Positions 1-10,477 of a stretch of 64,000 bases of DNA are shown here, piece after piece. The position numbers and the translations under genes are program-made. Origin of the DNA: Holtermannia corniformis (taxonomy: Eukaryota > Basidiomycota > Tremellomycetes > Holtermanniales); the NCBI GenBank assembly GCA_001599935.1, contig BCIJ01000001.1, positions 250,277 to 314,276 on the forward strand, read 5' to 3'. The notes beneath the pieces are model-generated. The model did no database searches and was not told where the DNA came from. It was given only the letters and a program-made list of their open reading frames with translations. The stretch's first letter is position 1, and each line of letters starts with the position of its first letter.

Positions 1-1504
1 AACGTCGCGCGGCAGCTTGCGCTTGCGCCTCGGCAGCCTTGGCGGCGTTGCTGTGCCGTCGCACAATGTCGTCAATGGACGGGATGACCGTTCTTGGATT
101 CCCGGAAGCACTGAGTAGCCCAGGAGAATGCGAGCGTACAATGTCTGAGATCGAGGGTGCCAGCGAAGCGGTCGAAGCTGCTGAACGGACCGACATGGTT
201 CGTTTGATGGGCGAAGCTGTCGCCGGCGTTGGGGGTACGCTGAGCCGATCTAATCTGGGTGTCTCGGGCTCAACCTGAGGTGTAGCTTGCTTGGGCGATC
301 GTGGTGATCCTGCTTTCGCCTGCAGTCTGCTTGCACGCCGCTCCTCGCGTTCGCGTGCACGCTGGGCTTTTTGTGCATCAGCCGCCGCTTTTGCGGTCTT
401 GTCTTGCACCTCATCATCGTCCACTGTGTTGAGTAAACTACGAGAACTCCGCGATCGTTGCGAATATTTCTCCCAGGGTGTCAGCAGCGCCGGGCTGCTG
501 GATTGGTCAGGATTCAGTTCGGACACAAAGCTGTCCATCATGTCGGTGGAAACGCTTCCTGAATTCAGATCAGCTAAGTTAGACAGCGTCGTCCACGCAC
601 CCATCATGTCACGGTGAACCTCGGGCTCCTTCCAGTCGACAGTATCAGCTGACGGATTACTGGTATCGTCGCCGAACGATGTAGAGAATTCGGTACGCTG
701 CACCTGTTCTGCCCATAGTCGCGTCCGTTCAGATTCTTTTGCCTCCCGCCGCCGCACTCGCTGGCGCTCTTTACGTTTGCGTCGCTCATCATCTGTTTCC
801 TCGCTGATAGACGCCTGTCGAGAGACGGGATGCGGTAGCGGGGTTGACGGTCCGGCGGTGTCGGAGACGGTGCGCTCGAGAGGTGAAAGCAGGGCGGGCG
901 GGGTCGGCGGTGGCGAAGGGATGAGGGTGTTGACAGGACTCACCTCCGGCATCTGCGTGTGCCCGGCGGGAAGAGATTGCAGACGTGATCGACTGGGCAG
1001 TACCCGTCGAATATCCGTAGATTGACGCCGCGAGCTAGCAGGTGGTGGTATGTCCACCGAAAGGCCCAGTCCTAGACCAACTGCCTTTCGACGAAAGGCC
1101 CCCGGAGGTCGGTCATTGACACTTTGAGTACTGCCTCTCTTGATTGGAGAAGATGATGGCTGTGGTGGGATGGGTGAGGGTGAGCGCTGACCGCGAGTTG
1201 CGGTTTGCCCCAACTTGATCGCAGGACCTTGCAATGTTTTACGACGCGGTAGCACAAGGCTGTCCTTCGCTGATGCATGGGTCCTTTGCACTTCATCTCG
1301 GGCGCTCGCGGACAGAGCTGGCGATCCATAACGATCAAAGTAGCTCTCCCGTCTTGATCTTGCTACGGGTGATGAAGTGACGTGTGACGTTGCGACAGAA
1401 CTTGAAGTAGCTGTCGACCGAAAGGGGGAAAGGGATGGTCGACTTGGGGAGGGAAATGTCGAAAGACTGTTTGCCGAGGTTCGCGGAGTTTCAGAGCTCA
1501 TCAT
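1..1504 (-). CDS. Disordered Ser/Pro/Arg-rich protein, 3' end beyond the window
   Basis: From a tandem ATG-ATG at 1504/1501 one frame stays open to the left edge, about 501 codons, with no intron needed; the stop lies outside. I do not recognise the family. The N-terminal half is Ser/Pro/Thr-rich and looks disordered. A basic, charged stretch follows (DDERRKRKERQRVRRREAKE), then a second basic helix-like run (RARERERRRASRLQAK). Near the edge two similar short motifs occur, SISDIVRSHS and SIDDIVRRHS, which could be docking repeats. Basic runs plus SP/TP sites would suit a nuclear or cytoskeletal scaffold, but that is only a guess. It is divergent from the MFS gene, with 581 bp between the starts. 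Confidence is high for coding and none for function. Confidence 0.75.
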   Translation of the reverse strand, partial: MMSSETPRTSANSLSTFPSPSRPSLSPFRSTATSSSVATSHVTSSPVARSRRESYFDRYGSPALSASARDEVQRTHASAKDSLVLPRRKTLQGPAIKLGQTATRGQRSPSPIPPQPSSSPIKRGSTQSVNDRPPGAFRRKAVGLGLGLSVDIPPPASSRRQSTDIRRVLPSRSRLQSLPAGHTQMPEVSPVNTLIPSPPPTPPALLSPLERTVSDTAGPSTPLPHPVSRQASISEETDDERRKRKERQRVRRREAKESERTRLWAEQVQRTEFSTSFGDDTSNPSADTVDWKEPEVHRDMMGAWTTLSNLADLNSGSVSTDMMDSFVSELNPDQSSSPALLTPWEKYSQRSRSSRSLLNTVDDDEVQDKTAKAAADAQKAQRAREREERRASRLQAKAGSPRSPKQATPQVEPETPRLDRLSVPPTPATASPIKRTMSVRSAASTASLAPSISDIVRSHSPGLLSASGNPRTVIPSIDDIVRRHSNAAKAAEAQAQAAARR

Positions 1505-2085
1505 GGAGCTCGCGCTCGTTCCCTCGTACAATGACGAACCGGTTATACAAGGACAATCAGGAGGTAGAGACAAAGTACATTGCCAAGTCGCCTGTTTTCG
1601 TTGGTGGATCGACGCCGGCTCCTTTCGACATGACCTCGCTCACTTGTTGCTGTTCAAAGCTGCGAGGAGTGACATGCCCACGCTTGCTGCGTTATAGGCC
1701 GACGGCGATGGCGCAGGCTAGTAGCCCCTGGCGATCCGTGCGTGCAAGTGGGACCAAGCTTAGCTCTAACCTGAGACAGGTCGACCGCGGCCACATGGCA
1801 CGTCTATCACCATCGATTTGACGCTACTCGGCTGCGCTGACGGGTTCTCATTGCTGACAGACGGTACACGGTTCTTCGGATGACTGATTTATTCCCGACT
1901 GATGGTGCGCGCGCCCCGTCGGGCGTCGCCGAGCATCCCGGGTCTCCGCACGAGCGACATCGCGCCCTTGCGTGACTTTTCCTGACATGCCCACTCGGCG
2001 AATACCATGAGCTGACTACGTCTGCACAGCTGAGCGGGTATAAAAACCCAGATCAAAGGCAAGTGGGTATTGACCGTACTACGAT
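1505..2085. other. Intergenic region between divergent genes
   Basis: Divergent promoter region between the disordered-protein gene and the MFS gene. Apart from the TATA box at 2039-2046 I see no gene, repeat or tRNA. The short plus-strand frames around 1377-1821 overlap the start of the minus-strand gene and have no family features. Confidence 0.6.
2039..2046 (+). promoter_or_regulatory. TATA box of the MFS gene
   Basis: TATAAAAA lies 40 bp upstream of the MFS start codon at 2086, a normal spacing for a strong regulated core promoter. Few genes in this window have so clear a TATA element. Confidence 0.6.
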
Positions 2086-3883
2086 ATGTCTACCATGCTG
2101 CCCGACAAGACCATTCGATCGCGCGACTTTGGCTTCTTGCCGATTCCTCGCCGTTGCCGGTTTGATGTCGATGCACCCCCGGCATTCACACTACCCCTCA
2201 ACATCCTTTTCGCGTTCGCTGCGACAATATCGGTCATGAATTTGTACTATGTACAGCCCATACTGGTGGACATGGCCAGCGACTTTGGAGTCAGCTACGA
2301 CCGCATTTCGAAGGTGGCGGTGCTTTATCAAGCAGGGTGTGTCTGTGCGAGACAATCTCAATGCGAGTTGACAACAGCTCCCAGTTACGCGGTGGGTATC
2401 CTGCTGCTTACGCCGTTAGGCGATCTACTGCGGCGTCGTCCTCTCGTGCTCGTATTGCTATTCATCACCACGGCGCTCTCGATAGGACTTGCGCTGGCGC
2501 CAACCCTGGCCGCTTTCGAGGTTCTTGGATTCCTCAGCGGCGTCTTCACTGTCAGTCGGCTTGATCATCCAAGTTCTCACAGCGTCGCTGAATGTGCATG
2601 TTTAGGTCACACCCCAAGTGATGATTCCGCTTTCGGCAGACCTTGCGCCCCCGGAACGTCGGGCGACGGCCATGTCGATCACGTTGTCTGGGCTTCTCCT
2701 TGGCCTGCTTTGTGGGCGGGTGCTAAGTGGGGTCGTGTCCGAGTTCTCAGGTTGGCGCAATATTTTCTGGGTGGCGTTTGGTCTACAGGGCGGTAAGTAA
2801 TAGAAGCGTCGCAAGCAACTCGGAGTGCTCAGAGTTCAGCTCTTCTTATCGTACTGTACTTCGTCTTGCTTGACTACCCGGACAAGAACATCAACATGAG
2901 CTACCTGCAGTGTCTGTGGTCCATGGTAGTCTACCTCGTCAAGTACCCCACGCTCGTACAGTCGTGCATTGTTGGCTTTATGTCGAGCGCGTGCTTTGCA
3001 GGGTACTGGACGCTTCTGACGTTCCTGCTTAGTGATGCACCGTACCAGTACGTACGATGGTCAACGCGTGAATTTTGCTAATGGAGCTCAGCTATGACAC
3101 CTTTGTCATTGGTCTCTTCGGACTTGTCGGCGCCGTTGGTGTTCTTGCAGCTCCGTGGACGGGCAAGTTAGTCGACAAGGTCGTGCCATGGTTCGGACAG
3201 ATGCTCGGCATTTTTGTACAGGTCCGTCGTTTGGCATACCTCGGCTTCGTCTTACATCATGGCTTCCAACAGATCTCCGGTATCCTCGTGGGCCTTGGAG
3301 GCGCGCAGCTGTCCATAGCCGCTGTCGTCATAACGTGCATCATCTTCGATCTTGGGCTGCAGCTCGGCCAAGTCAGCAATGCAAGTCGTGTCGCCGACAT
3401 CGACCCGAAGGCGAGGGCGAGACTCAACAGTTGCTACATCCTTGCGCTGTTTCTCGGTCAAGTAAGGATCATACTGGTATTGGACGAAGGACCGCTGATG
3501 TGCCTTGGTAGACCACAGGTACAGCCATTCTGACAAAGGTCTACAACTCGGTCGGCTGGCGGCCTGCGGCTGGCGTCATGATTGCGCTCTTGTGCTTCAG
3601 TATTCTATTACTGCTCGTACGGTATGTACTAAACTTGCTATCAGGGAAGCGACTGAACTGGCCTGCCAGCGGTCCTCACACCACAGGCTGGGTCGGATGG
3701 ACGGGTGGCGCACAGATGTTCAAGCACCGTACGGCGTCAGGGCATCAGACCGAGCTAGAGCTGGCGCAAGCGAAGAAGATTGCGGGAGGACAAGCAGCCC
3801 CACTGCCACTTGATCTTCTTGTAAACGAAGTGGATCGCATAGAACTGGAGAGTGGTATCAAGGCTACGGACGTGAAGGTGTAA
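2086..3883 (+). CDS. Major facilitator superfamily transporter
   Basis: Exons 2086-2336, 2385-2550, 2606-2792, 2840-3047, 3092-3221, 3273-3461, 3512-3621 and 3670-3883 give a 484-residue membrane protein with about twelve hydrophobic segments. Family marks are the early helix with NLYYVQPIL, the loop-2 signature GDLLRRRPLV, the PPERRATAMS loop, and a C-terminal motif ending in TGWVGWTGG that recurs in fungal MFS proteins of this type. It is probably a proton-coupled drug:H+ or sugar-efflux type carrier at the plasma membrane; the substrate cannot be read from sequence. The introns at 3222-3272 and 3622-3669 are multiples of three and could be read through, but both have good splice sites and removing them restores the family pattern. 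A TATA box lies 40 bp upstream. Confidence 0.88.
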
Positions 3884-3993
3884 AATAGCATGTGTGCAAT
3901 AAAGTCCGGTAGCAGTCATCACAACGTTTCATTTCGTAGCTTCACTAGACTTCAACCTCGTCTTATCTTTCATCCTGCCGTCGTAGGATACAC

Positions 3994-4876
3994 TTAGTAG
4001 GTGTGAGTGTTGGGACCAGTCCCCGGAACGTGTGTGTGTGTGCCGGGGACGTGGGCGCCAGTACCCGTCGCCGTTCCGACGTTGGTACCAGGGACATGGG
4101 CGCCGGTGTGGCCGGTGGTGTGGCCGGTAGTGTGAGAGTTGTGGCCAATGCCCGTACCGGCACCAACGCCGCCAGCCTCGTAGCCGTGCCCAGCACCTTG
4201 CTGGTGTCCAGCTCCGTAACCTGGACCAGTCAAACCTCCAGCGCCAGTCTGGTGGCCGACACCATGACCGACTTGATCGGTGCGGCCAAGGCCAGTGCCG
4301 GGCTCGTGGATGCCACCTGGGCCGCCGTGAGTACCGGTGTGGACGCCAGTGTGCCTGACGCCACCGGCACCGGCACCAAGCGGTGCTTGGTGTGTACCGG
4401 CAGTACCGTGCTGAGGACCAGTACCGCGACCGACGTTGCCAGCAGAGTGTTGTGCGTCCTTCGGGATTTGGCCGTGCTTCTCGGCTTCACCTTCGGCGAC
4501 CTTGGCGGGGTTGGACGTGACCTTGCCGACTGTCATGAACGTCAGACTCCCACGTCATACGGATCATGCTGAGCGACACCTACCGACAGATTTCACGGTT
4601 CCAGTGATCTTCTCGCCTACTGTGGGCTTGTGGGCGCCCTGGTGGCGTTGCTCGTGCTCCAACTCTTGCCTGCCCACTTCACGCAGTATGTTAGCCTCAC
4701 TCCGGAGAAAACGCTTCGACGTACGCTCATGTTGAGCGGTGCCGGTCGTGCCTGTGTGCGGGCCAGTTGAGTGGGGTCCGGTGGCGTGAGGCCCAGTGCC
4801 GGTGCTGAGTCCAGGTCAGCGACCGCATGCGTCGCGAAGAGACTCACTGAGTGTTGTTGCCAGAAAGAGGAGACAT
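3994..4876 (-). CDS. Gly/His/Thr-rich hydrophilin-like protein
   Basis: Exons 4848-4876, 4584-4804 and 3994-4529 (minus) give 261 residues. The start codon opens a 29-nt first exon. The N terminus has a TGPH-type repeat. A charged helical segment follows, then a short CsbD/LEA-like core (KITGTVKSVVGKVTSNP), then about 150 residues of low-complexity Gly/His/Thr with units such as GAHVPGT, TGHTTGH and GPGYGAGHQ. There is no signal peptide or membrane segment. Hydrophilic, glycine-rich proteins of this kind are typically stress- or desiccation-induced protectants; the role here is inferred from composition. The plus strand across the last exon has a long open frame, which is a shadow of the biased composition. 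A TATA box lies about 70 bp upstream. Confidence 0.75.
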
Positions 4877-5525
4877 ATTCGTTGGTTGTATAAAGTCTGA
4901 AGCCCGTTTGAAAGCGTGCAGGATCTCACAGCTGTCTCATCGCCTTTATACCTCTCAGGCTCGGCGGTATGACGAAGCCAGACGTCATTCAGGATAACTC
5001 CAAGGATCTTCGCTTCGCCTCGCCTCAGGCATCTCAAAGGTACCCCATGACTATGACGCGTGAGAGCACGGCGAGCTCCTGATTCGGAGGAGAAAAAGGG
5101 CCCGACCGAGCGAGCATGCTGCTGCGGAAAGCTTGGCTCCTGGGAAGATGACTCACAGGAACATGCTTGATTTTTGTATACGACATCAGGTGGCGTCATG
5201 TACGCCTTCAATGCCTCAGCTTGAGGGAGAAGAGCCCGGTCTTCACAGTCGAAGCGCCGGCCGAAGCGCTGTGGCAATGGTTTTCTGCCTCACATTTCCA
5301 ATCTGGGGAAGATAGGAAAGCTGCATCCCCACGGGCCTTCAGACACGCTCAGACCCTCACCTGCGCCCAGAAGAAGATGGGGATCGATCTGCGATAGCTT
5401 AAACAGTGCAACAAAAGCAATCATGAGTTTCAACTTCTTCGGCGCCAGTCGCCTGGAATCCGTGCCTGTGACGTACGAAGCCCCTTTGAAACGCACCGGA
5501 CTGCAACGCTCGTTCAACGCTCACG
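4877..5525. other. Intergenic region between divergent genes
   Basis: Shared upstream region of the hydrophilin-like gene (minus) and the OBAP gene (plus). It holds the TATA box at 4943-4950. An ATG at 5423 opens an 82-codon frame out of phase with the OBAP protein, probably leader or chance sequence. I see nothing else. Confidence 0.5.
4943..4950 (-). promoter_or_regulatory. TATA box of the hydrophilin-like gene
   Basis: On the minus strand TATAAAGG occurs about 67-74 bp upstream of the ATG at 4876, within a GC-rich surrounding. A TATA-driven promoter would fit an inducible stress gene. Confidence 0.5.
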
Positions 5526-6403
5526 ATGTCGTGCTCGACTCACACAAACGAGACAACAAATGGTGCACAAGGCCCTGGTACAACGCTGGGGGACACTGTG
5601 CTCGAGACGGGAGCTTCGTTGACGCAAGTAAGTCCGCGCGGCGCAGGCGGTTCGATGCCCGCTCACGATGATGCTTGTGACAGGAGTTTGCCCCCGTCAA
5701 GGCGATCTGCGCTCATCTGAATGCGTTCCATGCGTATGCGAGTGACCCGAGTAGGACGGTCGAGGCAAATCATTACTGCACACATTTGTCGGCCGACGTG
5801 AGTTCGACGACCGCAATTCGTCGCAACAGCTGACTCTTCAGGTGCGGCAATGCCTCATCTACGACGAACCGACCAATCCTGCTAGGTTGATTGGCGTCGA
5901 GTACATGGTCACGAAGCGGATCTATGATGGGCTTGACGATGAAGAGAAGAAGCTCTGGCACACCCATGTGTACGAGGTTCGTCTTCCGCGGGGCGTGATG
6001 GTTTTATGCTGATCGAGCGGTGATCAGGTCAAAGCAGGTCTGTTGATAATGCCGCAGCCGTCGTTACCGAATGCTGTCTGGGAGACAGCAGAGACGGCAG
6101 AGATGGAGGAGGTCGTCGGCCTCTACGGCAAGACGTACCATTTCTGGCAGGTCGATCGAGGCGACGTCATACCGCTCGGCAAACCTGAGCTGATGCTGAG
6201 CTTCACCGACGACTCCCAGGTAAGTGGCTTCGAACCGTTTTGTTTCCAGCTCAAACGCACGATAGGTTCCTTGGGACAAGGTAAAGGATCGCGATGCGCG
6301 GTATGGTGTGGATTCCAGTGTCAAGAAGCAAAAGAGAGCGCATATTGAGAGCCCAGAGCGAGAGGGAGGCGCCGATGCGGTGTGGCAGCAATCAGGGAGA
6401 TGA
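5526..6403 (+). CDS. OBAP-family (DUF1264) protein
   Basis: Exons 5526-5627, 5684-5797, 5842-5976, 6028-6219 and 6266-6403 encode 226 residues that follow the plant and fungal oil-body-associated protein family from end to end: [60 protein letters not shown] and [14 protein letters not shown]. Plant members coat seed oil bodies; the fungal role is not established, so lipid-body association is only family inference. Conserved His and Cys residues in NHYCTHL are typical of the family. The start was chosen because the reading frame from 5526 enters the conserved block directly. The gene is convergent with the YCII gene, 79 bp apart, so the two share a terminator region. Confidence 0.88.
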
Positions 6404-6482
6404 TTCCGAATTAGCTTCAAGACAATGCGGTCTCTAACCTCGTATGAGAGACTGATGCATGTGCGTTGGTGATGGCGATGAT

Positions 6483-6973
6483 TCACGACAAGAATTCTTC
6501 CACGCGGATTTCGTCCTTGTTCCAAATGTTGGCGCGCCAGTAAACGTCCTCCTTGAGCCTGTTCCATACAGCCTCCCGTGTCGGAAGACGGTAGCTGGCA
6601 AGGTGAGCCTCTTGCGTCGCAGCGGCGATAGTACCCACATCATGAAGCTGCCACCGATGTTGGGCGTCCCGTCCGAGAGGTCTACACCGTGCGCTGGGGC
6701 GTCTGGGCGGGGCAGGAAAGGCTTGCCAAACTCTACGCGTGGTACTTGTCAACCGCATGCCTACCTAGGCTGTCGTCGGATTCCGTTGCACTCACCTACG
6801 ATTCCTGCCTCGTTGTCTTGTTGAGCGCGCTCCAAGTGCTCTTTGCGCACAGCCAAGCGCTTGGCAAGGATGCCAGGGTGATCAGGGCAGTAGGCGAGGA
6901 AAGAGGGCATTGCGAGTCTGCGCTTCTGGATGTGTTTGGGAAGTGAGGAGGTTGCTCGGAACAAGGCGTCCAT
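6483..6973 (-). CDS. YCII-related domain protein
   Basis: Exons 6796-6973, 6639-6744 and 6483-6594 (minus) give 131 residues. A short N-terminal extension (LFRATSSLPKHIQKRRL) could be a mitochondrial presequence. The YCII fold follows, with the signature blocks YCPDHPG, KRLAVRKEHL, DGTPNIGGSF and the C-terminal WNKDEIRVEEFL. YCII proteins are small ferredoxin-like domains related to muconolactone isomerase; most have no known reaction, although a conserved His-Asp pair has been proposed as catalytic. The gene starts 200 bp from the photolyase gene and points away from it, so the two may share a promoter. Confidence 0.82.
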
Positions 6974-7173
6974 CGTGTTGGCAAGTCAGTGTCCTCCATA
7001 AGGCTCGCACTTCGGCATCGGCCCGAGCGGCAAGTCCCGGCAAGCGCTAGCGGAAATGATGTTGAGCAGCCGTGGGATCGGCAATCTCCACGTGGCTGTC
7101 TCTTGCGGGGCGCGATCGATCCCCGCGTCTTATGGATGAGTGGGTTGACTGTCGAATCGTTGCAGATGCGCAG

Positions 7174-9714
7174 ATGGCGCCTGCAAGGGTTTTCTACTGG
7201 TTTCGAACAGACTTGAGGGTTCAAGACTCACCGGCGTTGTGTGCGGCGCTCGGTCTGCCGGATGTGGAGGCGTTCTACCCAGTAAGTGCCGTGCATTGTC
7301 AGAGAGAAGCCGGGCTATTGAACACTTGCACTCAGGTCTGGTGCTTTGATCCAGCGTCAGCGTGCTCAGTCTAATCTCGAATACTGCACTGACCATTAAT
7401 GAAGCTACGTGTTCAAGCACAATGTGGGCCTCAACCGGTCAGCTGCTGCCTCGAGTTGTACATGCGCTGACCCAATTAGATGGCAGTTCTTGCTGGAAAG
7501 CATGCAGGATTTATCAGATCAGTTGAATGTCATCAATCCGGATCAGAAACTGCTGGTCATTAGAGGTAGCCCTCCGACGGTCATGCCGGAGATGTGGAGG
7601 CAATGGGGTATCACTCACCTGGTCTATGAAAAGGTACGACGATCTTAACCTGCCGGAACCGACGTCGCTCATAGCTGACACGCGTTTCGAAGGACTCGGC
7701 AGCGTACGGTGTGTCATCTAGGACCAAAGGAGGTGGCGGTGGCTGACGTAGGTGAACAGCACGGACTAGAGACATTGCGATCCGTGCGCTGGCCGAGCAG
7801 GCGGGCGTGCAGGTGGTCGATGTGCATGGGCATCATCTGTACGATCCAGAGCTTGTGGTCAAGGCGAATAAAGGCAAGCCAACGACAACCTTGCAACAAT
7901 GGAAAAAGGTCAGTCGCATGACGGTCAGCTTGGTCAGCCGCTCACGGAAGCTAGGCTGCTGGCACGCTTGGCGTGGTTCCACAACCATCGCCAACACCTA
8001 CGTCGCTCCCGTCCGCGGGTCCGACAACCCTCCAGATCCCTCCGCCAGCTTACAGCAGAGATGAGCTGGGCTCCTTGGACGTCAATGCTCATATCCGCAT
8101 CGGCCCAGTGACGTGCTTTGGTCAGTTTGCTATGCCTTGCAGTGAGACCACAACGCTCATACCCACCAGACACGCTCTGTGGACCTGATAACTCCTTCGC
8201 GGTCCCCAGCATGGAGTCATTGGGGCTGCCTTCCGCTACCACCACAATCAGAGGGGGCACGACGGCAGCGCATACGCGCCTGACAGCATACGCGCGAGAC
8301 CCTGCGCGCCTCGCCCTGTTCGAGAAGCCCAAGACGGCACCCACCTCTCTGGAGCCCTCGACCACGCTCATGAGCCCATACCTCAAATTCGGGTGCTTGG
8401 GTATTCGTGAGTTCTGGTGGACGACGTACAAAGCTGTCGAGGCATACAAGAAGCTCGGCAAAGGTCCAGCGCCCAGCAAGGAGCCCGAGAACATGTTCGG
8501 TCAGCTCGAGTTCAGGGACATGTACGCGGCAGCGGAGAGCGGCACGCCTGCGTTCGACAGAATCAGAGGAAACCATATCAGCCGGTAGGTTGACAACGCG
8601 AAGCACATATAGCTGACCCGCGACAGGTTCATCAATTGGAAACTGCAAAATCAGTACACTGCAGATGGACAACTGATCCTACCAAGACCGCAAGGCGACG
8701 CGGAAGACGAGGATCTATTTGCTGCTTGGGTGCGTGAAGCGTACGCGACGAGAATATTGCTGAATACCGACGCCAGCGCGAAGGAAGGACTGGCTTTCCG
8801 TGCGATGAAGCGTCTACCCAAGCGACAGTCCTGACGAATGCTTTAGGTGGATCGACGCCGTCATGCGCCAGCTACGGATCGAAGGCTGGATTCATCATCT
8901 CGCTCGACACAGTGTTGCATGCTTCCTCACTCGAGGGCAAGGCTATGTCTCGTGGGAACGTGGCATGGAGGTCTTTGATGGTGAGCGCTGGCAGGCTTAG
9001 GACTGAACTAAGCGAGCCCAGAGTGGCTACTGGACTGGGATCCGTGTTCAAATGTACGACGACTGCACATCCGGTAGACCATTGCTGATGTCCTGCGATA
9101 TAGCCAGGCAATTGGATGTGGCTCAGCTGTTCGGCGTTCTTCTCGCAATACTGTCCGTTGTCTTCGGCTGACATGTCGCCTTTACTGATGGAACGGCCCA
9201 GATAGAGTGTACGGCCTTGAGGCATGGCCAAAGCGGACAGACACAACGGGTGCTCTTGTCCGCAAGTACTGTGAGTGCCAGGAAAGGACCGCTAGAAGAC
9301 TTAAACAGTCAGGTCCCGAGCTCAAAGGCTTTCCGGACAAGGTGTGCATTTCAAGTACGTGGAGCCGATCTCGACTGATGAAGCTAGTACATCTACGCGC
9401 CACACACGGCGCCGTTGCCCGTGCAGCAAGCTGCCAAGTGCATCATTGGGAAAGACTATCCATTGCCGATCCTCGATGAACAGCTTGAAAAGGGGCGGTG
9501 CATCGCGAAACTCAAGATTGCCTATGCGGCCGGCTTTCACGGTGACTCACCGGAAGTTCTCGATGGAACAGCTGCGCGTATATTGGACGAACGCTATCAA
9601 GCACAGGGCGGAAACAAGGATAAGAAGGAGGTTGAGGCGGATGCACGAGCCGCCAAGAGAAAAAAGGACGGCAATGGCAACTTGGACGCGTTTGTCAAGC
9701 GGACAAAGACCTAG
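7174..9714 (+). CDS. Cryptochrome/(6-4) photolyase-family flavoprotein
   Basis: Sixteen exons: 7174-7281, 7336-7361, 7405-7437, 7480-7633, 7693-7708, 7760-7908, 7955-8120, 8170-8584, 8627-8729, 8777-8799, 8847-8980, 9022-9053, 9104-9152, 9202-9270, 9313-9341 and 9388-9714, giving 610 residues. The N-terminal photolyase domain begins [17 protein letters not shown]. The FAD domain has [44 protein letters not shown] and GNWMWLS. The IHHLARH block carries the two histidines needed for (6-4) repair in this subfamily, and the overall pattern is animal-type (6-4) photolyase/cryptochrome rather than CPD class I or DASH. A Lys/Arg-rich tail ([17 protein letters not shown]) suggests nuclear import. Upstream in-frame starts exist at 7072 and 7132. 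Exons of 16 and 23 nt are supported by the family alignment. Confidence 0.9.
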
Positions 9715-10235
9715 GGCCCGGGATGCCCCGCTAGACCGTGCCGTGTTTGCTGTACGATATGAATAGCAATCATCAGCCACCATCAGAGTTGCACTACAGG
9801 GTGCGCTGCGACCTGACACACGCCGCAGACGGACTACGTTCAGCGCTACACCGCGCTCCAGTAGCCCCCGCGCACGGCGACAATCGGGACACACTGATCG
9901 CCCGCGCGCCATGATCGGTCGCCGAGTTTGGCTTCTCTCTCCTCATTGGGAGCCGAGCATCCCATTTGAGGGTCACCGGGCAATACAATGTCCTCTGCTG
10001 ACTACTGATCACCGTGCAGCCACGAGTGAATCCCTGGGCGAGGAGGCACTGGCCCAAGACTGGTCGATCAGGCAGTTAACTTTGACCAAGTTTGAGTTTG
10101 GACAGACATTGGGAGCGTCGGTGCCCAAGGAGGCAATGACGCGGCCAGAGATTAAAAAACATAGACCATTTACTGCGACGGCCGCGATCTAGCTCGCAAG
10201 ATCTCGCAAAGGGCGTCTCGAACATAAAAAAGCAA
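9715..10235. other. Intergenic region, nothing recognised
   Basis: 3' flank of the photolyase gene and 5' flank of the first small secreted cysteine-protein gene. A/T-rich patches near 10150-10165 and 10221-10230 could be the core promoter of the latter. I found no tRNA, repeat or supported ORF. Confidence 0.5.
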
Positions 10236-10477
10236 ATGCGGCAGCGACGGCTGCTGCTCGCCCTCATACTATTTGCGATGGCAATGACTCTGAGCACAGT
10301 CAAGGCTTACGATCCAACTTGCATGACTGTGTGTTACGGACAATATCGGTATTGTAAAGCAACTCGTGAGTTCGGCGACTTTCCATCGGCCATTCGGAGG
10401 ACTCATGCCCGGCTCAAGATTTACAAGGCGACCCGTTCTGCGACATGCAGCTGGCCGCGTGCCTGGCGCTGTGCTGA
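10236..10477 (+). CDS. Small secreted six-cysteine protein (copy A)
   Basis: Exons 10236-10365 and 10419-10477 give 62 residues. A basic start (MRQRR) and a long hydrophobic core ending STVKA form a clear signal peptide. The mature chain of about 38 residues holds six cysteines in the mirrored frame C-x3-C-x6-C-x10-C-x6-C-x3-C (CMTVCYGQYRYC, then CDMQLAACLALC) and stops on the last cysteine. The intron is phase 1, three codons after the third cysteine. An alternative acceptor at 10426 would shorten the middle loop by three residues. The four other copies in this window (31.3, 31.9, 32.4 and 63.7 kb) share the cysteine frame and intron position but little else. Function unknown; a secreted disulphide-bonded peptide is inferred. 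Confidence 0.78.

Noticed and set aside
3222..3272. Reading through the fifth MFS intron
   Set aside because: Frame stays open, but the retained 17 residues break the transmembrane pattern, and donor and acceptor are both good.
4003..4572. 189-codon plus-strand frame opposite the hydrophilin-like gene
   Set aside because: It mirrors the codon bias of the Gly/His/Thr repeats on the other strand and runs through the splice sites of that gene; it has no domain or start context.
5640..5672. GGTTCGATGCCCGC resembling a tRNA T-arm
   Set aside because: It lies inside a well-supported intron of the OBAP gene and lacks the rest of a cloverleaf.
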